Positions 15,418 to 24,075 of a DNA stretch of 33,425 nt are shown in pieces (the first letter of the stretch is position 1; every line of letters starts with the position of its first letter). The translations under genes and the position numbers were made by a program. A model generated the notes under the pieces. The model worked only from the letters and a program-made list of their open reading frames with translations. It was not told the origin of the DNA and ran no database searches. The stretch is from CAYYMH01 sp964472785 (GTDB lineage Bacteria; Zhuqueibacterota; Zhuqueibacteria; Thermofontimicrobiales; Thermofontimicrobiaceae), in assembly GCA_964472785.1 (NCBI GenBank), contig CAYYMH010000046.1, forward strand, positions 1 to 33,425, in the 5' to 3' direction.

Positions 15418-18213
15418 TTATTGGATCAGCTTGAACACATAGGGCGTTAATGATTCAACCGGAAATTTGATTTTATTATTTTGATAGATCTTGAAGGTTT
15501 GCAATTCACCTGATAACACGTTCTTCAATTGTTTGTGATAATTACCCTTGATATCAAAATTCTCCTCCGGCAATAATAGTTGACATTCCTCCAATTTGTC
15601 ACCGAAATTCAAAATTACCAAAAATAGCTCATCTTTCAAAACTCTGAGATAGGCGTAAACTTGATCGTCATGATTGGTTGCTATCTTTTTCATTTCACCG
15701 CGTCTTAAGCTGAGATTATGTCGCCGCAACAAAATAAGATTTTTGTAATATTGCATCAAATCATCGTCCTGCCCCTCCCAATTCATCAGTGGTAACTGCT
15801 CCTTTAAACCAATTTCCTGTCCGTAAAGAATCATTGGCGTTCCCGGGATTGTCAGTAAAAGTGTAGCAGCTAATTTGGTTTTTTCGCGACCGTAACGGTT
15901 GATGAACCGCTCCATATCATGATTTTCCAAATAGCGCAAGTTTAACGCATTGGGCGGATAATTCTTTTTCGTCTTTTGGAGACCATATTCAATTGACGAC
16001 AATGGTTTTTTGCCGTCAAACACATCGAGCAGATTGCCATAAAAATCCGTATCATAGGACATATCGAATTCATCTTTATGGTAATCTGGTGAACGTGGCA
16101 GCACTTCGTTAATCAGCAGAATTTCAGGATTAATTTTTTTCAGCGTTCTGCGGAAAATTTTCCAGAAATTGTGGGGTAGTCCCCATGCCACATCGCAGCG
16201 AAATCCATCGACACCTAAATTAGCCCAGAATTTAGCAGATTGCAACATGTGGTATCGGACATTCGGATTGTCATAATTCAGATTCGGAAGGGCATCCCAG
16301 TCATTATAAAATTCGTAACTGTAGTATGGATTTTGTTCCGAACGCGGCTTCCAAACGTACCAATCCCGAAAAACAGAGGATGTATTTTTAAACGCTGAAA
16401 CGAAATACGGATGTTGATCAGAAGAATGGTTGGCAACAAAATCAAAGATTATTTTCATGCCCATCTCATGAGCTTTCTGAACAAAAATCTTGAAATCTTC
16501 GTTAGTTCCGTAATCATCTTCAATTTCAAAAAAATCGGTGGGACCGTAGCCGTGCTCGGTCGGACTTTCGTAAACCGGCATCAACCAAATACAATGAATC
16601 CCCAGCGTTTTCAAATACGGCAGCTTTTCAATTAATCCGTGAAAATTACTTTGCGGATGGAATTTCCGCAAATAGACTTCATAAACGATCACATCGTTTG
16701 CCCATTCCGGCGATTGGCTGAAATTATCAATTTTTACGCGTCCCTGATCAACATCAAGCATTATCGTTTTCCTGGCGGTATTTTGATATTTGTCTTTCAC
16801 GACCAGATAGAAAAAATAGGTACCATTAAGTTTGGGCGTGGAAATTGAGACCGTCTGCTGATTCTCCATATTGAATTTTTGAGGATTATTAATATCCTGG
16901 TACCAGAGAAATGTTAACTTATTTCCAATTTGGCTGTGACTGGCTGATGCATCGAAAATGATTTTACCCGGAGCAAACGATGTTTTAACGTTGATTACCG
17001 GTTTCAAATTCAATGAAGAATGGACAACCGAATTATAACCTTGCCAGCCATCCGGCACTTTTGGGGAGTTGCTCGGATCGGTTATCCAGTGTTTACCATT
17101 GACTACAAATTTGTACTCATATTCACCCGGATCCAAATTGAGCCATGTTGTCCAAACATCATCGTTATCATAATCAAACATCGGACTTGCTGATGCCGAC
17201 CACTGGTTGAATTCACCGACAACGGATACCGAATCAATTGTTTCTTCATATATGGAATAAAAATCTGAATCAGCGAGGCGAAACTCGACCGGATAATTTC
17301 GCTGAATAAACGCATGAACATCCACGGTATCCATTTTGCTTTTTGATAACTGGTCACTGAGTTGCAATGTGATTACGTATTTCCCCACTTTATCGGGCAT
17401 AAATGTCGGGAACAGCGTATTGTTACCCTTTAACCGGCTTTTACTGCCTGCTGGTTTTTGGATGAGGTTCCAATCGTACTTAGTAATCGCTTCTTTGTCA
17501 GGATCATAGCTAATCCCGCCATTCAATTGGACATTCGAGTTTATCGCAGCAATGATCGTGTAACCGGCTTCGCAGTGAGGCGCAGTATTCACAGCGTTGA
17601 CAACAAAGAAAGTACTAACTTTTTTAGCCTGATTTCCCTGCTTATCTTGAGCTTCGATTTCAATTTGATACTCTCCATCCTTCAATTGTCCCGGACAGAT
17701 TTCCATCCGATTTAAATCGGGATTGAAACTAAACGTTTGTATCTGACCATTCAGATAAACTTTGGTTTTTTCCAAATCAATACCAAATTTACCAATTCCG
17801 TCAACGTAATCAGCAAAGATGTAAACCATCGGTGTGGGAATCACAGAACCGGTCTTCGGTTTAATATGAATTATTTCTGGCTGATACGGTGATTTGACCC
17901 ATAAAATAGAGTTACTACGCTCTCCCCCCCAGTCATTATTATCAGGGTCTTTAATCCAGCGTGTGCCATCAATCAGATAGCGATACTCGTATTGACCGGT
18001 TTGCAGCCTAAGCGTTATTTCCCAGACTTTGTCCTGTTCAGCGTCATGCATAGGATTTGCTGTTTTTGACCAATTATTAAAATCACCGCAGACATGAACA
18101 GATTGGCTTGCGGACGGCGCGTAAAGTTTTAGTGTGACATCTTGCTGGGCAGCTAAACGGGGCAGAAATAAGAATAAAAATACCAATTGAAAAAATTTTA
18201 TATGCTGTTTCAT
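15418..18213 (-). CDS. secreted multidomain alpha-amylase (GH13)
   Basis: A 931-residue exported starch-degrading enzyme. Order: signal peptide (1-22); CBM48/AMPK-like glycan-binding domain (about 23-108, GDFNNWSKTANPM); Ig-like segment (110-205); PKD-like domain (208-305, SYDPDKEAITKYDW); a second CBM48-like domain (307-395, GEFNQWSASASPMFD); another Ig/PKD-like domain (400-490); a GH13 (beta/alpha)8 barrel (about 505-850); and a C-terminal beta domain. The GH13 regions are intact: FDFVANHSS, nucleophile D674 in GFRCDVAWG, acid/base E703 in INEVL and D766 in LENHDMERF. It hydrolyses alpha-1,4-glucans; exact specificity is not readable. It has no T9SS sorting domain, so periplasmic or lipid-free secretion is inferred. 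It is the first gene of a two-gene unit. Confidence 0.93.
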   Translation of the reverse strand: MKQHIKFFQLVFLFLFLPRLAAQQDVTLKLYAPSASQSVHVCGDFNNWSKTANPMHDAEQDKVWEITLRLQTGQYEYRYLIDGTRWIKDPDNNDWGGERSNSILWVKSPYQPEIIHIKPKTGSVIPTPMVYIFADYVDGIGKFGIDLEKTKVYLNGQIQTFSFNPDLNRMEICPGQLKDGEYQIEIEAQDKQGNQAKKVSTFFVVNAVNTAPHCEAGYTIIAAINSNVQLNGGISYDPDKEAITKYDWNLIQKPAGSKSRLKGNNTLFPTFMPDKVGKYVITLQLSDQLSKSKMDTVDVHAFIQRNYPVEFRLADSDFYSIYEETIDSVSVVGEFNQWSASASPMFDYDNDDVWTTWLNLDPGEYEYKFVVNGKHWITDPSNSPKVPDGWQGYNSVVHSSLNLKPVINVKTSFAPGKIIFDASASHSQIGNKLTFLWYQDINNPQKFNMENQQTVSISTPKLNGTYFFYLVVKDKYQNTARKTIMLDVDQGRVKIDNFSQSPEWANDVIVYEVYLRKFHPQSNFHGLIEKLPYLKTLGIHCIWLMPVYESPTEHGYGPTDFFEIEDDYGTNEDFKIFVQKAHEMGMKIIFDFVANHSSDQHPYFVSAFKNTSSVFRDWYVWKPRSEQNPYYSYEFYNDWDALPNLNYDNPNVRYHMLQSAKFWANLGVDGFRCDVAWGLPHNFWKIFRRTLKKINPEILLINEVLPRSPDYHKDEFDMSYDTDFYGNLLDVFDGKKPLSSIEYGLQKTKKNYPPNALNLRYLENHDMERFINRYGREKTKLAATLLLTIPGTPMILYGQEIGLKEQLPLMNWEGQDDDLMQYYKNLILLRRHNLSLRRGEMKKIATNHDDQVYAYLRVLKDELFLVILNFGDKLEECQLLLPEENFDIKGNYHKQLKNVLSGELQTFKIYQNNKIKFPVESLTPYVFKLIQ

Positions 18214-18261
18214 ATCAATAGTCTTTTAATGATAAGTAAGTTAAGATGATTTGTAATTTAC

Positions 18262-18290
18262 AATATAATCATTCAAATTAAAAAAATCAA
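18262..18290 (-). promoter_or_regulatory. promoter of the alpha-amylase gene
   Basis: On the minus strand TTGATT (18290-18285), 17 bases, TATATT (18267-18262). Predicted start near 18254, leaving a leader of about 40 nt. Only a weak AAGA-type ribosome binding site precedes ATG 18213. Confidence 0.65.
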
Positions 18291-18298
18291 CCCGATTT

Positions 18299-18361
18299 AT
18301 CAGCCTGTTTAGATTTTTCATTTTTGCGATTGGAACTTTCAAACTTGTAAAACAGGCTGAT
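18299..18361. repeat. 12-bp perfect inverted repeat, possible operator or hairpin
   Basis: ATCAGCCTGTTT (18299-18310) and AAACAGGCTGAT (18350-18361) are exact complements separated by 39 bases. It stands directly upstream of the amylase -35 hexamer. It could be two half-sites for a regulator or a hairpin; there is no U-tract to call a terminator. Confidence 0.5.
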
Positions 18362-18736
18362 CTCACACGAATATTATCAGAAACCCATTAAATGCTTTGC
18401 TTTTTGAATGGTTGGTCAGTTGTGGTATTGTGTATTTCAGCATTTCGGTTTCAGTGATTATTTTTTTTGGCGCACTCTTTCGTTAACCTGTAAAATAATC
18501 AATTTGAAACAGAGCGGAACCGACAATGTAATAATTGTTTAATATTTTTCATTTTTTTCTTGACTCTTTTATATTTTTTTTTAACTTGTTAAAAGTTACA
18601 TCCAAGATACAATTTTTCCCTTTCACAATGTAATTTTTCTCTGACCGAATAATTATTAGTAGGTTGTTTGATGAAACATCAGCTCAAAAATAAGACATAA
18701 ATTTTTTGATTAAATATAACTAAACAGGTTGTATAT

Positions 18737-18765
18737 TTGTTAGTTTCAATGAATCTCGGTATATT
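18737..18765 (+). promoter_or_regulatory. possible promoter of the TonB-dependent receptor gene
   Basis: TTGTTA (18737-18742), 17 bases, TATATT (18760-18765). The -35 fits only four of six consensus bases, and the region is so AT-rich that chance is real. A leader of about 165 nt would follow. Confidence 0.35.
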
Positions 18766-18934
18766 TTTTTCAAAAGTTAAATGAAACGTCATTGCTTTGT
18801 AATATTTAATCGCTATCTTGCATATTAGATAACAACCGAAATGATCTCAATCAATTAAGATGAAATGTTTAATAAAAAAACCAAACACTTTAATTAACCT
18901 AATTATTTATCAAATCAATCTTTAGGAGGGACAA

Positions 18935-21652
18935 ATGAAAAAACTTCTTGCTGTCTTTCTCGTCTTGCTGATCCCTGTGGCGTTATTTGCTCAGATGGGT
19001 TCAATTACTGGACATGTGAAAGATGCATCATCAGGTGAACCGCTTGTTGGCGCGAATATCATCATTCGGGGAACAACAATCGGTGCTGCCTCTGGAATGG
19101 ACGGTTACTATAAAATTCCGAACGTTCCGGCTGGTAGCTACACCTTGCAAGCCACATTTATCGGTTACAAAATGGTAACGAAAGAGGTTAGCGTGTCTTC
19201 GGGTGTCAAAGCTGCGATCGATTTCGAACTCGAGGAAGATGTAATTTACGGAGAGGCAATCGCCATTATCGCTGATAGAGCGAAAGAGCGGGAAACTCCG
19301 GTTGCTTTCACAAATGTTCGAAAGGTGGACATGGAACAACGATTGGGCTCCCGTGATATACCAATGGTGCTAAATACCACCCCCAGTGTTTATTCGACAA
19401 TGCAAGGCGGTGGCGCTGGTGATGCCCGCATCAATGTTCGCGGATTTAACCAGCGAAATGTTGCCATCATGATTAACGGTGTACCGGTCAATGACATGGA
19501 AAATGGCTGGGTTTATTGGTCAAATTGGGACGGTGTTGCCGATGCAACATCCTCAATTCAGATGCAGAGAGGATTAAGCGCTGTTAACCTGGCAACCCCT
19601 TCTATTGGTGGCACCATGAATATTTTAACAGACCCCACCTCACAAGAAGCCGGAACATTGTTAAGACAGGAAGTAGGAAATGATGGATTTTTCAAAACAT
19701 CATTTTCTGCAAGCAGTGGCTTAATCAATGATAAATTTGCATTCAATGGATTATTGGTAAAAAAGGTCGGCAAAGGCGTTATCGACAAAACATGGACCGA
19801 TGCCTGGGCTTATTATTTTGGCGCCGCCTGGAACGTGAATGCGAATAACCGATTAGAACTCTATGCCATCGGTGCTCCCCAGCGTCATGGACAAAATTTA
19901 TATAAGCAAAATATTGCTGTTTATAGCCATGATTACGCCAAAGACCTGAGTGATTATGACAATGCCGCTATCGAAAAATTTGCTGAAGGCGGACGTACTT
20001 ATAATCAAAACTGGGGCCCGGTAGATCCATATTACTGGGGAGAAAACGCAAAGCAAGCGTGGAATGGTAAAACTACTAATCGATATAGTAAAAATTATAT
20101 TAATGAAAGAGAAAATTTCTATCATAAACCTCAGGTTAACTTAAACTGGTTCACCAAATGGAATGATAAATTATCACAATATACGGTCTTGTACTACTCT
20201 GGTGGCAAAGGCGGCGGTACAGGAACGTTGGGCGACTTTATTTGGAACTACTCCACGCCAACCAGAACTGCGGACTGGACAGCGAATATTGAAATGAATC
20301 GTGGTACGCTAACGCGTAAAGGAAAGGATAAAATCGCTGGTCAATCTTTGGCGGTTATTCGTAACAGCCGGAATAATCAATGGACAATTGGCGCCATCTC
20401 CAAATTGAACTACAAATTAAGTAAATCTGTAAATACCCTAATAGGAGTTGACTGGAGAACCGCAGAAATCGAACATTATCGTGAAGTGCGAGATCTGCTT
20501 GGCGGTGATTATTGGTTAAAAACGGCTGATGCGTTTAATCCGAATCAAAAAGTTGGTTTGGGAGAAAAAGTGGATTACAATTTTACGAACACCGTGGACT
20601 GGCTGGGTTTCTTCGGTCAAGCCGAATACAGTGTAGCCCGCTTAACGGCTTACGCAATGGCCGGATACTCAATGATTAAATACTCCCACACGAACCATTT
20701 CAAAATGGCTGATAACGGAAAAGAAATTGATCTGGAATCGGATCAAATTGGCGGTTATCAGGCGAAAGGTGGCGCAAGCTATCGTTTGACTCACGCACTC
20801 AATTTTTATGCGAATCTTGGTTACGTTTCCAAAGTCCCGATTTTTGACCAGGTGATTTCTGACCGTACATCCACAGTTGCTGAAGATCCTGAAAATGAAA
20901 AATTCATTTCGTTTGAAGGTGGTATTAACTGGCTCGGTTTAAGTAATACATTAAGTACAAAGCTAAATGTATATCAAACCACTTGGACGGACAGAGCAAA
21001 TTCAGTAGGTGTTCAAAACGAAGACGGATCGGATGCACTTGTTTTTCTGACTGGTCTGGACGCTTTACATCAGGGTGTCGAGTTTGAAATCGCCTATCAA
21101 CCAATCAACCTTTTCAGGCTTGATGCTGCAGCCAGCATTGGTAACTGGCAATATTTAGAAGATGTTAGCGCTGAATACAAGGACTATTCTAATCCGGATG
21201 TTGACCTCCAATACAGTCTTTATATCAAAGATATTAAAGTTGGAGACGCACCACAAACACAGTTCGCTCTCTCAGCAGCTTTCTATCCGGTGTCCGGATT
21301 AATGGCTCAGGCAGTTGTCAGGCATTATCGCGATCATTACGCAGGTTTCGATCCATTAACCCGCGATGATCCGAATGATAGAGATCAAAGCTGGAAAACA
21401 CCAGATTATACAGTGATCGATTTTCACGCAACTTATACGCTGCCAATCGACTTGGGCGGCGCTAAACTACAAGTGTTCGGACATTTATTCAATGCATTAG
21501 ATGAAATATATGTCCAGGACGCTGTCGATAATAGCGCCTATAATGCGTACCGAGTGAATGGCGAAATCGTTAATCCGCACAAGGCAGATGCGGCAGAGGT
21601 TTTCCTCGGATTACCCCGATCATTTAATGTGGGTTTACAGCTTCGTTATTAA
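18935..21652 (+). CDS. TonB-dependent outer-membrane receptor
   Basis: A 905-residue outer-membrane receptor for energy-dependent uptake of a ligand too large for porins. AGGAGGG stands seven bases before the ATG, unusually strong for this window. Order: signal peptide (1-20), carboxypeptidase-regulatory-like domain (23-105, GSITGHVKDASSGEPLVGAN, GYYKIPNVPAGSYTLQA), a TonB-box-like ETPVAF (120-125), plug domain (about 130-235, INVRGFNQRNVAIMINGVPVNDM) and a 22-strand-type barrel ending in an aromatic residue (NVGLQLRY). No SusD-type lipoprotein follows. It stands opposite the alpha-amylase across a long intergenic region, so maltodextrin uptake is possible but unproven. It has its own terminator at 21672-21706. 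Confidence 0.92.
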   Translation: MKKLLAVFLVLLIPVALFAQMGSITGHVKDASSGEPLVGANIIIRGTTIGAASGMDGYYKIPNVPAGSYTLQATFIGYKMVTKEVSVSSGVKAAIDFELEEDVIYGEAIAIIADRAKERETPVAFTNVRKVDMEQRLGSRDIPMVLNTTPSVYSTMQGGGAGDARINVRGFNQRNVAIMINGVPVNDMENGWVYWSNWDGVADATSSIQMQRGLSAVNLATPSIGGTMNILTDPTSQEAGTLLRQEVGNDGFFKTSFSASSGLINDKFAFNGLLVKKVGKGVIDKTWTDAWAYYFGAAWNVNANNRLELYAIGAPQRHGQNLYKQNIAVYSHDYAKDLSDYDNAAIEKFAEGGRTYNQNWGPVDPYYWGENAKQAWNGKTTNRYSKNYINERENFYHKPQVNLNWFTKWNDKLSQYTVLYYSGGKGGGTGTLGDFIWNYSTPTRTADWTANIEMNRGTLTRKGKDKIAGQSLAVIRNSRNNQWTIGAISKLNYKLSKSVNTLIGVDWRTAEIEHYREVRDLLGGDYWLKTADAFNPNQKVGLGEKVDYNFTNTVDWLGFFGQAEYSVARLTAYAMAGYSMIKYSHTNHFKMADNGKEIDLESDQIGGYQAKGGASYRLTHALNFYANLGYVSKVPIFDQVISDRTSTVAEDPENEKFISFEGGINWLGLSNTLSTKLNVYQTTWTDRANSVGVQNEDGSDALVFLTGLDALHQGVEFEIAYQPINLFRLDAAASIGNWQYLEDVSAEYKDYSNPDVDLQYSLYIKDIKVGDAPQTQFALSAAFYPVSGLMAQAVVRHYRDHYAGFDPLTRDDPNDRDQSWKTPDYTVIDFHATYTLPIDLGGAKLQVFGHLFNALDEIYVQDAVDNSAYNAYRVNGEIVNPHKADAAEVFLGLPRSFNVGLQLRY

Positions 21653-21671
21653 ATTAAAATTAATACATTTC

Positions 21672-21706
21672 AAAAAAGCCCTCCTTATTTCAGGGAGGGC
21701 TTTTTT
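21672..21706 (+). terminator. intrinsic terminator of the TonB receptor gene
   Basis: GCCCTCC (21678-21684) and GGAGGGC (21694-21700) form a GC-rich 7-bp stem with a 9-nt loop, followed by TTTTTT (21701-21706). The matching A-run before the stem extends the helix and would also allow termination on the other strand. Confidence 0.9.
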
Positions 21707-21822
21707 GTCTAATCACATAAAAAAAATAAGAATCAGCCAACCCGATATAAATTTCATGAAAATTAAATAAAGCCTTTCTATCTTAATGTTGCTCATGTAT
21801 TTTTAATATAATTATTTTTCAC

Positions 21823-21851
21823 TTGACAAATATTCTTGAATTTATTACTTT
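21823..21851 (+). promoter_or_regulatory. possible promoter of the sorting-domain gene block
   Basis: TTGACA (21823-21828) is a perfect -35; 17 bases later stands TACTTT (21846-21851), a poor -10 by sigma70 rules. TACTTTG is one base short of the TAnnTTTG used by Bacteroidota sigma factors. It would serve the gene starting at 21896. Confidence 0.4.
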
Positions 21852-21895
21852 GCATTAACAAAATATATTTCAATCACATGATAACCTGACCTATT

Positions 21896-24013
21896 ATGAA
21901 AACAAAATTTAACGCTCTGTTTTTTTTAATGTTACTATCATCAACAACTCTGTTAAGCCAATCGGATAATCGACCTTCAAAGCTTATTTTTAAACCGTCA
22001 ATCGATGACAATACAAAATTTACCAACATCGGAAATATTCAGTTGACGGTGACCAATTTCGGAACGTTGGGTGACGGCTTCGTCATTCAAACTCCGGAAG
22101 ACCAACCGTCCTGTGTTTATCCAAAGGATTCGGGAATCGAGCACATGTTTGACGCCGGTCTCTGGGTGGGTGCCATTCGCGAAGACGGCACAACAATGGT
22201 AACAACCGGAGCCGTGGATATCGCCTATCTGGTTGATATTGCGGCTGGATTTGAGTTCACCAATACTGCCGACCCAAATGACGTTATTCAGGAACGGTCA
22301 TCTTTAGTCAGTTCGCCGTTTTATCACCCGGAAGCGGTCAGCCACCAGGACTTTATCTGTGATTATTCGGACACGAACATTTATATTCCCGAATTACAAA
22401 ATGCGAGAATCCCAAATCACAAACCTATGGGTATTGCTATTCATCAGGAGAGTTATGCCTGGAATTATCCTTTTGCCGATGATTTTGTGATTCTCAACTA
22501 TATCATCACTAATGTCAGTGACGATACGCTTAAAGAAGTTTATGTCGGATTGTGGGCTGATCTTGTCGTTCGAAATACGAATATTACGCCGCCAAGAATC
22601 GGTTCGCCATTTTATCAGCACGTGGGAAACGGCTACAATGACTCATTAAATTTAGCCTATGCCTATGATTATGACGGCGATCCCGGCTACACTGATCCGG
22701 GGCTCTATGTCGGTTTGAAAATACTGGGCGCCACACCTCAGACAAATACATCTTATGAAGTCAACAGTAATTACAATGCCTGGCTGTTTCGCAATACAGA
22801 TAACCCAACATTTTTCTCACCGCAGGATGACATTGCCCGATATGAGAAAATGGCTGTTCCGCTGCCACCAGCCGGTGTTGACATCTTAAAAAAATCACCG
22901 GGAAATTATATGACGCTAATTACGACGGGTCCTTTTGAGAAAATCGATCCGGACTCGTCCATCACGGTGGCAATGGCAGTTGTCTGTGGGGCGAAATACG
23001 GTTTGGATCCGACAACCAAGGATACTGAACAAAGCAAAACCTTGTTCTATATAAATGCTGGCTGGGCACAAACTGCCTATAACGGCGAAGATCGAAACGG
23101 AAACGGAAAGTTAGGCCCATCCGAAGACATTGACGGAGACGGCAAAATAACACGTTACGTGTTGCCCACCCCACCCTCTCCACCCCATTTCCGGGTGATT
23201 CCCCAATCAAATAAGGCAACAGTCTTTTGGGCAGATAATGCGGAAAAATCTCGTGATTTGATAACCGGAGAGAAGGATTTCGAAGGATACCGAATATACC
23301 GTTCGAAATTAGGTGAAGATCTGGTCGGAAAAGACTTGTTAAGCTCAATGACACTCATTGCTGATTTTGATTCGATTGATGGTATCGGATATGATACGGG
23401 ATTCGATTTTATTCGGCTGCCACAAGATTCAATAGTCTATTTTGAAGATGAAATATCTAATGGCGATACAGTATTTTACCAGTATCGCTTTGTCAATGAA
23501 AATTTACTAAACGGGTGGCAGTATGCTTATTCAGTTACTGCCTATGATCGCGGTGATCCGGCTAACAAACTGGAAAGTTTGGAAAGCAGCTATTTGACAA
23601 AAGTTGTTCGAACTATCCCCGGCACTTCGCCGGCTGATGGTGTTGCGGATGGAACGCCTCAGGTTGGCGTTTATCCCAATCCGTATCGGGCTCATGCAGC
23701 CTGGGATGGCCAACTGGAAAGAGATCGTAAAATTTATTTTTTTAATCTGCCATCAAATTGTGAAGTCAGGATATTCACGCTGGCAGGCGATTTAGTGGAT
23801 CATTTCAAACATTCCGGTCTGGACTATTCCGGTGAAGATATACAATGGTTTCAAAAATTTTCTCGGGGTAAAACAGTCTTTGCCGGTGGTGAACATGCCT
23901 GGGATTTAGTGACAAAAGATGATCAGGCGATTGCATCCGGGCTTTATTTATTTACAGTTGAGAATTTGGATTCAGGTAAGATTCAAACCGGTAAATTTTT
24001 AGTGATCAAGTAA
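21896..24013 (+). CDS. secreted protein of unknown function with calcium-loop, Fn3-like domain and sorting-like C-terminus
   Basis: Not recognised as a named family. The 705-residue product has a signal peptide (1-21), a large beta-rich N-terminal region (about 25-395; FTNIGNIQLTVTNFGTLGDG, GLWVGAIREDG, VYVGLWADLVVRN), calcium-binding-like loops at about 399-420 (DRNGNGKLGPSEDIDGDGKI), a fibronectin-III-like domain (about 425-570, DFEGYRIYRSKLGEDL, YAYSVTAYDRGDP) and a C-terminal module (about 590-705; VGVYPNPYRAHAAWD, CEVRIFTLAGDLVDHF, ASGLYLFTVEN) that is a variant of the type-A sorting domain. Its ATG lacks a clear ribosome binding site. It shares a transcript with the next gene, 62 bases away, ended by the terminator at 26103. 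Surface display or release is inferred. Confidence 0.85.
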   Translation: MKTKFNALFFLMLLSSTTLLSQSDNRPSKLIFKPSIDDNTKFTNIGNIQLTVTNFGTLGDGFVIQTPEDQPSCVYPKDSGIEHMFDAGLWVGAIREDGTTMVTTGAVDIAYLVDIAAGFEFTNTADPNDVIQERSSLVSSPFYHPEAVSHQDFICDYSDTNIYIPELQNARIPNHKPMGIAIHQESYAWNYPFADDFVILNYIITNVSDDTLKEVYVGLWADLVVRNTNITPPRIGSPFYQHVGNGYNDSLNLAYAYDYDGDPGYTDPGLYVGLKILGATPQTNTSYEVNSNYNAWLFRNTDNPTFFSPQDDIARYEKMAVPLPPAGVDILKKSPGNYMTLITTGPFEKIDPDSSITVAMAVVCGAKYGLDPTTKDTEQSKTLFYINAGWAQTAYNGEDRNGNGKLGPSEDIDGDGKITRYVLPTPPSPPHFRVIPQSNKATVFWADNAEKSRDLITGEKDFEGYRIYRSKLGEDLVGKDLLSSMTLIADFDSIDGIGYDTGFDFIRLPQDSIVYFEDEISNGDTVFYQYRFVNENLLNGWQYAYSVTAYDRGDPANKLESLESSYLTKVVRTIPGTSPADGVADGTPQVGVYPNPYRAHAAWDGQLERDRKIYFFNLPSNCEVRIFTLAGDLVDHFKHSGLDYSGEDIQWFQKFSRGKTVFAGGEHAWDLVTKDDQAIASGLYLFTVENLDSGKIQTGKFLVIK

Positions 24014-24075
24014 TTTTATCAAATTATTTTTTAATTCAATCAAACTATTACTTACATGAAAATCAGGAGGTATAA

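Larger units (their letters stand above)
18214..18934. other. 721-base divergent intergenic region between alpha-amylase and TonB receptor
   Basis: Strongly AT-rich, with no supported gene. It contains the amylase promoter (18262-18290), a 12-bp perfect inverted repeat (18299-18361) and a possible plus-strand promoter (18737-18765). A 44-codon frame at 18408-18542 lacks a ribosome binding site and is not called. The unusual length suggests regulator binding between two possibly co-regulated glycan genes; that is inference. Confidence 0.5.

Noticed and set aside
18408..18542. 44-codon frame in the amylase-receptor gap
   Set aside because: No ribosome binding site, no protein-like pattern, in AT-rich DNA where such frames arise by chance.
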